Assembly (NCBI GenBank): GCA_958295665.1
Contig: OY282558.1
Location: forward strand, 354,943,448 to 355,007,447
Source of the DNA: Tipula vernalis
Lineage: Eukaryota; Arthropoda; Insecta; Diptera; Tipulidae
Length of the DNA stretch: 64,000 nt
Direction: 5' to 3'
The position numbers and the translations under genes were made by a program. The notes beneath the pieces were generated by a model. It had not been told where the DNA came from, did not search any database, and saw nothing but the letters and a program-made list of their open reading frames with translations. Shown in pieces: positions 10,993 to 22,945 of this stretch. Numbering within the stretch: the first letter of the stretch is position 1; every line of letters begins with the position of its first letter.

Positions 10993-11618
10993 TGTTAAAT
11001 ATTGTAACCTAAAAACATTAAACAATTTTTATTATATAAAATCATAAAATTAATATTTAATATTATATAAAATCGAAATACTTATCTTAAAATCAAATCC
11101 CTAAACTCACTAACATTGTAAACAAAATATGTTTGTTTATCAATTTTTTGACAGCAAGCAAAAATTACTTACGTACTACTCTAATAGAACATTACATTTG
11201 TAATAGACTTACGTGTAAGCTTTTTCTATTTAACAACAGGATGCGCGCGATTTGGTAAAATGCAGTAATTTAAATTTAATTAAACTCGCGCTTAATTTAG
11301 TGTTTTTGTTAGCCATGGGCAACCCAAAATTCTTAATGAGTTCACAAAATATTGAAAAATAACTCTCTTTTTCCTGCGACTTTTAGACGAGCAACATCAG
11401 CAACATAAAATATTCCATTTTTTTTCATAAGCGAGCGATTAAAGCGAATAACAAAGCGTGAGTTAAAAAAGGCGATTTTATATTATATTAATATTACATA
11501 TTTAAACAAATAAAAATAAAGAAATTTATAACGATTAAATTATCAAATATATTTAGTTTTATTTTATTATATCAAACAAATACAAACAATATTTAAATTT
11601 TGTGCGAAAAATATTTCA
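10993..11618 (+). repeat. BEL/Pao long terminal repeat, copy B
   Basis: 626 bp, almost identical to copy A. Its outer end (ATATTTCA at 11611-11618) is joined directly to the inverted pol body. As a result the minus-strand pol frame reads through into the LTR, adding residues such as EIFFAQNLNIVCICLI that are not pol, and stops at 11567. Confidence 0.9.
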
Positions 11619-14095
11619 CCCTGTATGTCTGGATGAACATCGATAATTTTACCCATTGCCCACTTGCATGAAGGTAAGTTGTCCTCCTTGATTAATACCA
11701 AATCGCCGATTTTGATATTCTCTTCGCGGTTTTTCCATTTATTTCTTTGTTGTAAATTGTTGAGATAGTCTTTGTGAAATCGTTTCCAAAAACTTTGTGT
11801 TCTATGCTCTACCTGTTGCCATCTGGATAATCGGGATGTCGCGATATCGGTTATATCATTTTCAGGTACGGCTGCTAAAGATGATCCCATTAAAAAATGA
11901 GCCGGCGTTAGAGCCTCAAATGACTCATCGTCTGCTGACATCGCACAAAGTGGCCGTGAGTTTAATATGCCCTCGATCTGACACAACAATGTACTCATCT
12001 CTTCGAAGGTAAGATGGCAATTTCCAGTGACTCTATTTAGGTGAGTTTTGACCGACTTTACCGCAGACTCCCACAATCCACCAAAATGTGGAGCAGAGGG
12101 TGGTATATGATGCCAATTTATTGCATTAAGAGCGCAAAATTCTGTAATAACGGAATCATTAATATGAGAATTATTTAATTTGTATACCTCTTTTAGCTTT
12201 CTGTTGGCGCCAACGAAATTCGTGCCATTATCCGAATATATATTGCTTGGAACATTTCTTCTTGCAGAGAATCTTTTTAAGGCTGCAATGAAGGCGTCCG
12301 TGGTGAGTTCCGTAACTGCCTCGATATGTATCGCTTTGGTGACCATACATACGAAGATTGCGATGTATCCTTTGATCAGTTTTGCACCGCGTCCTCTCTT
12401 GCTGGCTAACATGATTGGACCAGCATAATCTATCCCACAGTTAGCAAATGGTCTAGCTGGGACTACTCGAACCGAAGGCAAATCACCCATAAGCTGCTTG
12501 GCGGTTTTTGCTCGATTTTTAAAACACTGGATACATTTCTGGACTATGTTTCGCACAACTGCTCGGCCTTTTACGATCCAATAGTTTTGCCGGATCAGAT
12601 GGAACGTATGGGATGGACCTGGATGGAGGTATTTTAAATGGAATGAAGAAATTATCATTTTACTTACGATATGGGAGTTAGGTAGAATGATAGGATGTTT
12701 ATAATCATATGCACTTATTGAGTTTTTTAATCTTCCACCGACACGTAATAAACCATCAGCATCTAAAAACGGCGCCAGTGATGATAGCGAATTGTGTTTG
12801 GGTAACGTCTGATTTTTTCTGATTATCACGATTTCGTTAGAATACTGTGTTTGTTGCACCCATTTGATGAGCCTTTTTGTGGCTAAAGACATTTCATTCA
12901 ACGTTACTCCATTAATTTGTCGTGTTTCCTTCGTTTTTCTCGCATTTCCAATAAATCTATGAATGAAACTTAAAATTCTTATGGTTTTATTAAAGGAAGA
13001 CGTTCTACTTAATATGGATTCGTATATTTCGTTTTCAGTATGAATTAGCTGTGTATGAATAAGAGATATGGTTTGGTTTGGTTTCATTTCGCAGATGGTA
13101 TCGCCATAATATACGTCGTTTTTTACAATTGGCCATGCTTTTTCCGACTGAATTAACCACAATGGTCCATGCCACCACTGATTGAGTGTTAGGAGTTTTG
13201 ATGGTAGAATTCCCCTTGAAGCGTAGTCTGCTGGATTATTTTCGGACTTGATATGATTCCAATGATATCTGGGTAGTAATTGTTGAATTTCGGATACTCG
13301 GTTGGCTACAAAAGTCTTCCACTTGGTTGGATGTGCGGATAACCAGGCCAAAACAATATTTGAGTCAGTCCAACCATAAACTGGAACACCTTCGGGTAAC
13401 GTTTTCTTGACTTCTAATATCAGCTTTGATAGAAGATGTGCACCGCATAATTCCAGTCGAGGCAACGAAACTTGCTTTATTGGCGCTACCTTGGTCTTTG
13501 ATGCAATCAGTTCCACTTGTATGTCTCCCTTTTCGTTTGTAAATCGGCTGTAGATCACTGCTGCATAGGCTCGTTCGCTGGCATCACAAAACCCATGAAT
13601 CTGCATTTTATTCTTGTTTATGTATCGCGCTATTTTAAGTTGTTCCAATTGTGGTAGTTCGGCCTTTAATTGTCTCCATAAAATTGATATATCATCAGGT
13701 AGCTCTTCGTCCCAGTCTAATTTCCTTAACCATAATTGTTGATAAAGTATTTTAGCTATTATGATTGATGGTGATAGTAGTCCTAGTGGATCGAATACTT
13801 TGGAAGCATTTGATATTAACGATCGCTTTGTCGGTGTCACTTCGTCTGGCAGCTTTACCTTGAAAGATAATAAATCATCTGCTGAATTCCATTGAAGGCC
13901 TAGGATTTTGGTAGATGAGTTCACATCTTCAATGGGAACCAATGACTCATTATTTTTCCATATTTCTCGCAGCTCACTAGCACTAGATTGCCATTTCCGC
14001 AAATTGAATCCCCTTTGTTTTAAAATATATCCTAATTTATCTTTCAGGTATCGGGCTTCTTCTAAAGTATCTGCACCGGACAGGTAGTCATCTAC
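11619..14095 (-). pseudogene. BEL/Pao pol, second part: RT end, RNase H, integrase
   Basis: Starts after the MITE with VDDYLSGADT, the second half of the polymerase catalytic motif. The connection/RNase H region follows (KVFDPLGLLSP, then IHGFCDASERAYAAVIYSR and LPRLELCGAHLLSKL, typical BEL/Pao blocks). Next come the integrase zinc-binding module (H...H then CIQCFKNRA near 12530), the integrase core with CGIDYAGPI, YSDNGTNFVG and WHHIPPSAPHFGGLWE (catalytic Asp, Asp and Glu), and the C-terminal DUF5641-like end. It is open for over 800 codons, so decay is recent. It lacks its true C-terminal end, which lies at 10868-10951 on the other strand. Confidence 0.9.
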
Positions 14096-14474
14096 ACACA
14101 AAAAAATAAAGGGTCACCACAACACCGAATCGGTGTTACATAGTGTCCCACCGATCGGATATTTAAAATTTGAATCCAATCGGATATTTGAATAAAAATT
14201 ACATAAAATACATTTGGATAAAAACTTTTACACCGCATAAAAACCAAACAGGAACATTCATGTTTAGGAACACACCGCAAGGTGTATTTTATTAGGAAAA
14301 CACCGAAAGGTGTATTTTATTAAATGCAAAAGAAGTTTTTCTAAAAATTTATCTTTTCGGATAGTTTAAAATATTTATCTGTTGATGCGTGCTTAATTTT
14401 ATTTGGTTGGGCAAAAATAAAATACTTTTTCGGATAAAAAACAAATTAACACCGCATATTTTTTTGAGTGTATA
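14096..14474. mobile_element. MITE inserted in the BEL/Pao reverse transcriptase
   Basis: About 380 bp, with ends ACACAAAAAAATA (left) and, inverted, ACACTCAAAAAAATA (right). The flanks suggest a TA-type duplication (CTACA on the left, TATA on the right). Removing it rejoins LNNFY and VDDYL of the polymerase, which fixes the boundaries to within a few bases. The interior repeats ACACCGNAAGGTGTATTTTA twice (about 14274 and 14305) and CGGATATTT twice. It has no gene. Confidence 0.75.
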
Positions 14475-17086
14475 TAGAAATTATTTAAAATTTCCTCAGC
14501 AATTAATGGATGTTCTTGTTGGAAATCGAACGCAGTCTGCTGCAAAGATCTTGTTGCCAAAAAAGCTGAACTGGCCATTCCAAATGTCACAGTGGTAAGT
14601 TTATATGGTTTTAATGGTTCACTTACTTTTTCTCGCCATAGAATTTGCTGATATTTTTGATCGTCTTCAGCTATCATAACTTGTCTGTACATCTTTTCTA
14701 TGTCTGCCGTTAGAGCAATTCGATTGTACCGGAATTTCAGCAAAGTAGTCCACAGCGTTGGTTGTAGGGTTGGACCGACCATAAGAATGTCATTGATCGA
14801 ATAACCTTTGCTAGTCTTACTGGAGCCATCAAATACGACGCGCAATTTTGTCGTGGTACTCTCCTCTTTTGTGACGGCATGGTGCGGCAAATAGTAGGTA
14901 TTCTCCACTGGGGTGGTTGTAATATCTCCTGGAATCTCGCATAAATGTCCCAGGGTAATATATTCTCGCATGATTTTGATGTATTCCGATTTCAATTTAG
15001 GTTCGCGGTTTAATTTATTTTCTAAATTGAAGAATCGTTTTGTTGAGACATTCAACGAATCGCCCAGTACTGTATGGGATTGTTTTAGCGGCAACTTCAC
15101 AATATATCTGCCGGAATTGTGTCGCTCAAAATTTGTTTTGAAATGCTCCTCGCATTCGCTCTCTTCTTTGGAAAGTAGACTGCAGCTGGGAAGTTCCTCC
15201 ATTTCCCAAAATCTTCTAATGCTCTCATCGATATTTACTCCCACGTGATAGTTGAGGCTCGTGGTTTGGTTTTTAGTTGTGTTTGCTTCCCCTGCCAGAA
15301 TCCAACCGAACATTGTATTTTGAGCCGATAAATTGTCTGCTAAATCCTCAAGACGGCCCTCTCGTAATACATTGAAGAAATGGTCTGCTCCAATAATGAT
15401 ATCCAATATCCCGGGTTTGTTGAAATATGGATCCGCTAGTTGTAGTCCTTGAATTTTCTTAAAATTAGAAATATTTATTTCACATGAGGGTAAAGAATTG
15501 GTTAATTTTGGGAGAATTAACACATTGAGCGCTAGTGTTTCTGTATTTGAATACAATGATCCTGCTTTAATTGCCATTAAACCTCTCGTCGTTTCCGTGC
15601 CAGCTGTAAGTCCCTTTATTACAATTTTCGCATTCTTACGTGGCAGTGCCAGTCGTTGAGCACACGATTCAGATATAAAAGACGCCTGTGCTCCAGAATC
15701 CAATAAAACACGACATCTTTGGAATTTGTTTGTAGAATCTAGCACTCTTATGATCGCTGTTGGTAAAAGAGCTGTAAATCTCTTAGTTGCAGTGGCGCGT
15801 GCATGGGCGACGTCTATAGTTTCACAAATATCTTCTGATGTTCTTGATGAAGTTGGAACGATTTCTGCGCATAAACTGGTAGTGTTCTCCGGCTGTTTTT
15901 TGACCTCTTGATGCAAAATAGTGTGATGCCTTGCTCGACATATACCACATCTAAACCTCGACCGACAACTTTGCGATAGATGATTACTAAAAAGACATAT
16001 GAAGCACAATTTATTTTCAGCCACGAAATTTCGTCTATCGTATATGGGAAGACATAAAAAATCTTCGCAATTGCGTAGGTAGTGGTTTTGGCTGCATTTC
16101 GGACAAGTTACTGTTTTTGTATCTGCATGCATCACTTTCAGATTTGGATTTGGTGCTGGGCGATAGACTGCGCGTTTTGTGGTTTCGCAACTTTCTAAAG
16201 TATCGCTTTGTTTGTTTAAAAAGTCGAAAAATTGTACGATGGTTGGAAATTCAATTCCAAAGCTATGCTGAGCCCAATCGTGTTTGGTGGTTTGATCAAG
16301 CTTATTGACCAAAATATGGATCAACCATGGATCGCGTGACTCTGCTTTTTCACCCAATACCTTAAGCCCTCGTAATACCTCGTCTGAAACATCTCGCATA
16401 TGATGTAGAGCCTTAGCGGAAGCCTGGACAATTGGCGGTTGGTCCATAAATTGTTTCAAAAGCATTTTGGTCACAAGCTTCTTTTTGTCGTATCGATTCC
16501 TTATTATTTCCCACGCCTCATCGTAGTTTGCTTCGGTGATGGAAATGTGACGCACTAGAGCTGCAGCTTCTCCTTTCAACAGTCCCTTAAGATACTGGAA
16601 CTTGTGCACCTTTGAAATCTTAGGATTACTATTGATAGATGCTTCGAATAGATCGCGGAAAGAAGTAAATTCCGAATAAACACCGGAAAAGAACGGCACA
16701 TTCACACGCGGTAATCGAACTTCGCTGTCTCCTTTACTATTCATGTTGGATATTTCGTGTAGAAAGGACCTTTGATTCTCGACGAGTTGGTGGAAGCTGG
16801 TATCAAGATCATCATGCTGTTCTTTCTTTTTTAATTTCAATTCCACTTGTATCAGTTTGCCCTTGGTGTCAAAATATTTGGTTTCGAGAATCTCTTGAAG
16901 AGCGATAAGCTCCGCGCTTTCCTTAAAATTTTTCTCGGCTGCCTTGTAATCGTCCCATTCTTGTTCCAGAAGCGTTATTTGTGATTTAATTCGTTCTATT
17001 GTTTCACGAGACAGGTCACCCTTAGCGAAGTTTTCAATTTGAGAAATACGATTGATTTTTCGTTGGATGGATCGGGTATCGGCCAT
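14475..17086 (-). pseudogene. BEL/Pao gag-protease-reverse transcriptase, first part
   Basis: Starts at ATG 17084-17086 (MADTRSIQRKINRISQ). An N-terminal helical region leads to the BEL/Pao gag domain at residues ~125-300 (VNVPFFSGVYSEFTSF, FQYLKGLLKGEAA). Zinc knuckles follow at ~325-395 (CPKCSQNHYLRNC, CFICLFSNHLSQSC, CGICRARHH). The aspartic protease reads LLDSGAQASFI near 465 and gives a DSGA active site. The polymerase begins near 710 (LRVVFDGSSKTSKGYSIND, then LTADIEKMYRQV with the first catalytic Asp) and runs to EEILNNFY. There the MITE interrupts it; the remaining residues of this frame come from the MITE. Otherwise the frame is clean for almost 870 codons. Confidence 0.9.
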
Positions 17087-17450
17087 TACGAATTTTGTAT
17101 TTATTTATGTAATTTAAAATTAAACCACAATTATATTATTTAAGGCACTAATTAATGTTTTTTCAAACTTTTTTTTTTTTTGATTTAGTTCAGCCAAGCG
17201 CCAAATTTTTGAAGCACTTGGAATTGTCTATTTATTTCGGATCCCTGTTTACACCACTATTCACAAAATATTTTATATTTATTTCTTAGTTTGTATCACC
17301 ACTTGTTTCAAATATCTTTTTAATAAATATATATATGTCAATTCAATTATTATTGTTAAATTTTTTAAATCTTGTAAATTTGCACTGCACTTATTGAATT
17401 CAAAATTTTAATGTTTAAAATACTTAATATTACGGATGCTACCGAGTTTT
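17087..17450 (-). other. BEL/Pao leader region
   Basis: Untranslated AT-rich sequence between the primer-binding site and the gag start. It contains a poly-T run at about 17169 and no reading frame. Confidence 0.6.
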
Positions 17451-17468
17451 ATCCGGCTCGAAGGACCA
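17451..17468 (-). promoter_or_regulatory. Primer-binding site of the inverted BEL/Pao body
   Basis: ATCCGGCTCGAAGGACCA on the plus strand, the reverse complement of the site at 10851-10868. It directly abuts the LTR remnant, in the normal order for an element on the minus strand. Confidence 0.75.
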
Positions 17469-17530
17469 TGAAATATTTTTCGCACAAAATTTAAATATTG
17501 TTTGTATTTGTTTGATATAATAAAATAAAA
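17469..17530 (-). repeat. 62 bp remnant of the BEL/Pao 5' LTR
   Basis: TGAAATATTTTTCGCACAAA and the following 42 bases match the reverse complement of the last 62 bases of LTR copies A and B. The match stops at a run of A, after which unrelated sequence (GCTTTTTTTTTT) begins. About 560 bp of this LTR are missing. Confidence 0.85.
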
Positions 17531-18400
17531 GCTTTTTTTTTTAGAAGCATAAACAGCCGGGAAGCTTTTCTAAAATCTCTTAAATGTTGGCTTTTTTCGC
17601 ATCGCGATATTGATTTTTTATTAAATGTTAAAATTGAACGATTATGAATTTTCGTCAGCAAAAACCATAAATAGGAAGCATGTTCACATAAGGGGTAGAA
17701 AATGGCACGTTTTTCAAACTAACCGACATATAACAAACGTAATCAAAATTATCGATAAAATTTAAGAAATTAAATTTACATTTAAAAATATGGTTTTCTT
17801 TAATAAGGAAATAATAAAATTAAAACGGTTTATTGCTGGTCAATATCTAAGAAGATTTTTCAAAATATGATAAAATTACAAAATTGATCTGCCCAGTCCA
17901 AGATTACTTCACTAATGCAACATATCACTGATGCAGGAGAGACAACCTTGTCCAGAGCTTTCGAATAAGAATGTAGAGAAATGAAGAAAGGTACCTACAA
18001 CTCTGATTTAGAGAGTGGTTTTTCTAAATTAGAACGAGCAATACAGACTGAGACAATTAACTTGCTCTTATCAGATAACAACACGTACGGAGATAAGAAA
18101 AGGTGGTATTTCGTCAGTTTAAACAAACTTAAATCGAATTATTTCATGTTGGGAACGATTAGGCAAAATCAATAAATCTGTTGCTAGGAAGGTCTTCCTA
18201 AAGTACGCAAAGGTTACACAGCAATGTACAAGTAATTTGTCTAAATTTTTGCCAAATATTTTAAATTGTTGCGTGAGTCATAATTTTTCGGCAATAAAAA
18301 ATGTAGAATTTTTTTTTTAATTAAAATCAACACGAACGAATCATGTGATGGTTATCACAGAACTTTTATACACAGCAATGAAAATCCTTTTTACACTCTC
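17531..18400. other. AT-rich interval with an unrecognised 64-codon frame
   Basis: A frame at 17981-18175 reads MKKGTYNSDLESGFSKLERA and onwards. The composition looks coding (charged, with KRWYFVSLNKLKSNYFMLGT near its end), but I do not recognise it. It lies on the same strand just upstream of the LINE endonuclease relic and may be part of that element. No other feature is visible. Confidence 0.3.
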
Positions 18401-18411
18401 ACAGGATATGA

Positions 18412-18890
18412 AAAATTCCATATGTTATGAATTATATTCAGTCAATTGTGAAGGAACATTTTAACCTATTCGGTTCTAGCTTTCTGGTTATTGATTTAAA
18501 ATTAATTCACAACATAGTAGTTGGCGTATATAGATCAGATTGTCCCGATGACTTATTCTTTGAAAAATTTTGAAATTTAGATTTGAAATATCCCAAATCC
18601 ATGATAATGGGCGACTTTAAGAGATCTCAACCCTGTGATTTCGGCTAGTGGTTTGTACATTTAAATAACCTAAGTCAGGAATTTTACACTCGTTTTCCAT
18701 TGAAACCATAAGTTTTAGACCATGTATTGACAGATATGATAAAATCCGAATTTTTCATAAGTTTATTTGATTTCGCTAGATTTGTTCATCGAATTATAGT
18801 AGTAGACAAGTCAGATATTAATCCAAAAATCAATGATGACAAACTGGAGATAATTCTTACTCCTCTAGTTTTAATGAATTAATTGACAAA
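18412..18890 (+). pseudogene. LINE endonuclease (exonuclease-endonuclease-phosphatase type) relic
   Basis: One frame with a few stops covers about 400 bases. It reads NIVVGVYRSDCPDDLFFEKF, SMIMGDFKRS, LNNLSQEFYTRFPLKP, VLDHVLTD and FARFVHRIIVVDKSD. These are the endonuclease blocks of CR1/Jockey-type elements: the GVYR strand, the GDFN motif (with N changed to K), the DH near the cleavage site and the HRII C-terminal block. The usual SDH has been partly duplicated or mutated. The region to about 19100 may hold a decayed linker but is not clearly readable. Confidence 0.75.
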
Positions 18891-18899
18891 CTGTCACTT

Positions 18900-19510
18900 C
18901 TAATTTCAAATAATACAAATGGTTGCATATGGTTATAAATAAATATATCTAGTATGCTTATAAGTAAATAACCTCAAAACTGGGAAGCGGTTACTAACTG
19001 AAAATATACAATAAGTGTAATATAACATCTGCATTACTGTAGTTTGGTAAGAAAAATAACCCTTAAAGCAAGCCATAAAATCAATCATTACAAATAATAA
19101 AAAAAAAAATCGGCGAATTAATTAATGATCTTGCTAATTATTGATGTTCGTAGAAAATTTGTTCCACCTATTAGCAAATAATTTGATTTAATAAAATATA
19201 GATTTAATTGACATTAGATTTACATACAAATCTATTTCTATTAGAAGAATAAATTTAATTTTTTTAAGTAAATGGAAATTCTGTTAAGCAAAAGAAAATT
19301 CTGATAACTGACGAAAAATTTCAATATAGGTGAAGAAAAATTTAAGTAAATTAACTGGTATGTTTACAACCAAAATTTTATTGATTTAGGTATCTTATCG
19401 ACATGAATCCTTCAGTAGCTTAACAATTATATGTTCTGAATAGAATTTCAAGAAAAGTTTTTCCAAAACTCGATTATAACTTGTTTTTAGTATAGTTTTG
19501 TTTCGAATCA
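18900..19510. other. AT-rich DNA, possible decayed LINE linker
   Basis: Isolated words of a possible linker (GKKNNP near 19045) are not enough to call a gene. Homopolymers and TAAT-rich sequence fill the rest. Confidence 0.3.
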
Positions 19511-21560
19511 CCCATCAAATTGACAACCAACGTACCCGGGTATGTAGCTAAATCGTAACACTAAATGAAAATTAAAAATTAGAAAGTTTCATATTATTTA
19601 GTTCATTATTTATTTATAAAACTTAACATATAATAAGAAATTACATAAAAATTAATTCCCGGTGTTTGTGGTACATCGGTACCAAGTTGCTACAGTCAAT
19701 GTACCCTGCGCGCAGACTGGTTTTTTGCAATTCGCACAATTTTTCCGGGCCAATCTTCTCTTAGAACAGAGGTGGCAGTTTGATTTGTGTATAATTCTAC
19801 CGCTTGAGTCACGTTTTTCTGCGATAGATGTGCTTTGTATATCTCTTGCTTTTCTACAGTACGGTCCAGAATACTTTCGATACCGTTTTTGGTAGCAAAA
19901 TGTCGCATTATTTACGGGTTCTTGGAACGCTTACTAATTTCAGACATAACCAACTGCTCGCATAATTGTTGCAAAAATTTACGCCGGTGACTGAAGGTTT
20001 TTTTGAAGAACGGATTATTTTCTATATATATTAATATACTATATATGCTGCTAAAGCTGCCACATCCAAAATGTTATAAAAAAATGCCAGTGGCCAGAGA
20101 TTCGTCCTCCTTTTGCATGAATATTCGCCCAACATTTTGTCCATATTAGCCACGCCACCCTTAGTTCAGTTATAATCTTGGGTTATTGTTGGTTTATTAG
20201 CCAATCCTTGTATAGTGGATAAAACCACCACTGCTTTGTTTTTTTTTTTGGAATATACGAACACATTGTGCTGTTGTTCGAAAATTTGAAAATAGACGTT
20301 TCGACAGGTCGAGGTTTGCCTTTTAAAACTAGGAATTCCGCTGGTACAAATCGCCGTCTTTTATTTACTGTCCCTAGAATTTATAAATTGTGGTCACGCG
20401 TCAAACTAGAAGCTAAATTGTGCCTGGTAAAAAAATTGGCACACGAAATATTTTAATCACTTCTACGAAAAAGAGTACAGCATAAATCTTTAACAACACG
20501 TTCTCCTTTGTTACTTTCTCTTTGTGAGTTTGCAGCCATTCCAGTGTAAATTCGTTCTTTCAATGGATACGAGGTAGTTGAGTTGCACACCCACCATACT
20601 TTAATTCCATATCTGGCCGGTTTTGAAGGAATGTACTGTGTGAAACGTGTACCACCTCGATATGGAACCAGTTATTCATCAATCGTAATGTTTGCTCCAG
20701 CTACAAGGCACTCTCGAAGATTTCGATTCAACATAAGCCATATATCTGAAATAGTAGCAGATTTCTCAGGAAGTATCCGTTGCACGATTAAATCTGATAT
20801 ATCGGCTTATAGTAAGCGCTGAACACCCATCGTAGCGCGAAACATGGGAACTAGATCTCCACAAATGTAGGATACTCATTCTTGGATCGGCTTACACCGG
20901 AAAATTTATAATGCCGAGATATCCATCAAATTCAGAGACACTTATTTATTGGCTTCCATACCCGAATATTATTTGGATTTTTGTAGTTCCATGTTTGGTA
21001 ACTTTGTGCTCCTCTACGATTGGTCTCGCGAATGATGATATCACATATGTCTTCACGTATAAATAGTTTAAATGTTTGGATGCTTAGATTGTTTTTTTAT
21101 TTGTTGGGCCTGCAGTGGCCGATTTAAAAATGTTATGCGTCAGATTTCTGCGATCTGTTGGTGGAATTTCACTCCAAACTATTCCATCCCTTGCCTTATA
21201 TTCCAAAGGGTTCGATTGCTCCACGGTTCATCTTCGGTTCATCTCCGCCACAATATCAATATCTGAGTCGTCGTCTTTTATTATCTACTTCACTACTATT
21301 TTAAACTTTCCCGTTATATTTGTTGATTAGTGTCGCGTCGAAATATTCAGTTGTCATAAATAAAACAGGGTTGTACAAAACCAGGAAATACAATAGCATG
21401 TTGTATTAATAAATAAAATTGAAATAATCAAAATTTATTTATACTAACGTAAATTCAATTTTAAAACAAAATTTCACGCAAAATGAATAGAATCGTACAT
21501 ACTTACCCGAGTATGTTGGTTGAAAAGACGAAGATAAAAATTCGGTTGTAAACACAAGGG
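19511..21560 (-). mobile_element. piggyBac-type DNA transposon, decayed
   Basis: The right end reads ACACAAGGG followed by TTAA (21561-21564): a CCC terminus next to the TTAA target of this superfamily. An inner inverted repeat of 19 bases, CAACCAACRTACYCGGGTA, occurs at 19524-19542 and inverted at 21504-21522. The left terminus is decayed: a CCC at 19511 lies at a matching distance, but the flanking TTAA is gone. The transposase relic lies between, on the minus strand. Confidence 0.85.
19650..21310 (-). pseudogene. piggyBac transposase relic
   Basis: Readable in several frames from right to left. Near 21170 DGIVWSEIPPT is the N-terminal strand of the transposase. ITIDE then a stop then LVPYRG follows near 20690, and PSKPARYGIKVWWVCN near 20610, the conserved core around a catalytic Asp. 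ILGTVNKRRFVPAEF lies near 20360. GGRISGHWHFF, or in another frame RRTNLWPLAFFYNILDVAAL, lies near 20060-20110. The cysteine-rich C-terminal end (CHLCSKRRLARKNCANCKKP) lies near 19720-19780. Many stops and frameshifts show old decay. Confidence 0.85.
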
Positions 21561-21597
21561 TTAAAGATAATTCTACTAATTGGACGAACATTTTGTT

Positions 21598-22690
21598 TGG
21601 TGAAGGTTTAAAGGCAAATCCGTTAAATGAAGGAAAATTCTATTAAGAGAATGGATTTCGGCATAATCGGTTAAGAAACAGAGAAGTATCATCCTAATTG
21701 ACCATAAATATTCTAGAATTTTATCTGAAAACCATTTTAGAACCCTATTTTTGTCGAATATGTTGAATTTCACCGTAATCGGTTAGGTTTTTTTTTAAAT
21801 ACTTAAAAACGAGTTCATACTAGTTAGCCGAATAAAAATCATTAGCAGCCAATTGCATGTTGCAAAATTTTGATGTTGGTAAAAAATTGGTTCCTTCCTT
21901 AAAAATAATTTCAATGAATACAAATAATTCTGAAGGGCTAATATATTTATGTACATATTTTTACTTTTAAAATTAAATTTAACTAAAAATTAAAAATTAT
22001 AGCACTTCCCGATAATTAACAATATTGTTATTTCCGTTGGGAGAATAAAGTAAATTTAATTAAGCGAAATAAAAGTTCAATAGGTAAAGGGCTATTTTAG
22101 TAATTATAGGGTAACATTATAGTTGATGATTAAAACCATTTTAGAATCCCATTTCTATCGCACTTGTTGAATTTCTTCATAATAGGTTAAGAAATAGCCA
22201 AGTTCCATCAAAATTGGCCATATTGCAGAACTTGATCTAAAATCCGTTTTAAAATCCCATTTCCATCGTATATGTCGAATTTCATCATAATGTGTTGAAA
22301 CACAGCCAAGTTCCATCAAAATTGGCCATATCCATAATCAGCCATTTTAGAATCTCATGTCCATCTTTCCTGCCGAACTTCATCAAAATCGGCTAATAAA
22401 TAGCCGAGTTCCATTATTATTGGCCATATTTCAGAATTTCATCTAAAACTCATGTTAGAATCACATTTAATCATACTTGTCGAATTGCAAATAGCCATAT
22501 ACCATCGTAATTGGCCAAATTCCAAAACTGTATCTAAATTCCTTTTTAAAGTCCCATTTCCATCATATATGTCGAATTTCATCACAATCGGCTAAGAAAC
22601 AGTCAAGTTCCATCAAAATTGGCCATATTCCAGAACTTCATCTAGAATCAGTTTTAGAATCCCATTTACATCGATATGTTGAATTTCATC
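21598..22690 (+). repeat. ~100-108 bp satellite array, interrupted
   Basis: Degenerate tandem units carry the phrases GAATTTCATCATAATCGG, TTAAGAAATAGCCAAGTTCC, ATCAAAATTGGCCATATT and ATCTAAAACCATTTTAGAAT. The anchor AGTTCCAT occurs near 22201, 22309, 22407 and 22606, with a mutated copy near 22500, giving a period of about 98-108. About one and a half units are also present at 21598-21785, separated by unrelated AT-rich sequence at 21790-22125. Confidence 0.75.
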
Positions 22691-22945
22691 ATAATGCCAT
22701 ACTGAAATATGCCATTTTGAAATATTACGTAATGTAACATTTGCCATAATGTACCATATCCTGTATTGAAATATGCTGTTTTGAAATATACCATAATGTA
22801 ACTGTAGGTATGCCGTAATGAACCATATGCCGTATTGAAATATGCCGTTTTGAAATATGACATGCATCAAAAAGCGTAGTTACCATATGTCGTTTTAAAA
22901 TATTCCCTTTTTGAGATATGCTGTAGTGTACCATAAGTCGTTTAA
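22690..22945. repeat. Short-unit minisatellite built on TATGCCNTTTTGAAATA
   Basis: Words such as TGAAATATGCCATTTTGAAA, CATAATGTAACA and ACCATATGCCGTATTGAAAT recur in an irregular higher-order pattern. The minus strand therefore has open frames of repeated YFKTAYFNTAYG, which are a by-product of the repeat and not genes. Confidence 0.7.

Larger units (their letters stand above)
10209..17530. mobile_element. Rearranged BEL/Pao LTR retrotransposon
   Basis: In plus-strand order the parts are: LTR (+), primer-binding site (+), the last ~27 codons of pol (+), a polypurine tract, a second LTR (+), the rest of pol and gag inverted (-), an inverted primer-binding site, and a 62 bp inverted LTR remnant. 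The inverted body stops at VHPDIQG. The plus-strand fragment starts at the next expected residues (LIRVVTIK), so both come from one element broken at a single point in pol. BEL/Pao identity is shown by the gag, zinc-knuckle, DSGA protease, reverse transcriptase, RNase H and integrase order in a single long polyprotein. A MITE also interrupts it. Confidence 0.85.

Noticed and set aside
10783..11025. Minus-strand frame of 80 codons
   Set aside because: It is antisense to the pol end and runs across LTR and primer-site sequence; the plus-strand pol reading is convincing.
22613..22934. Open frames with repeated YFKTAYFNT
   Set aside because: They follow from the minisatellite period and appear in several frames at once.
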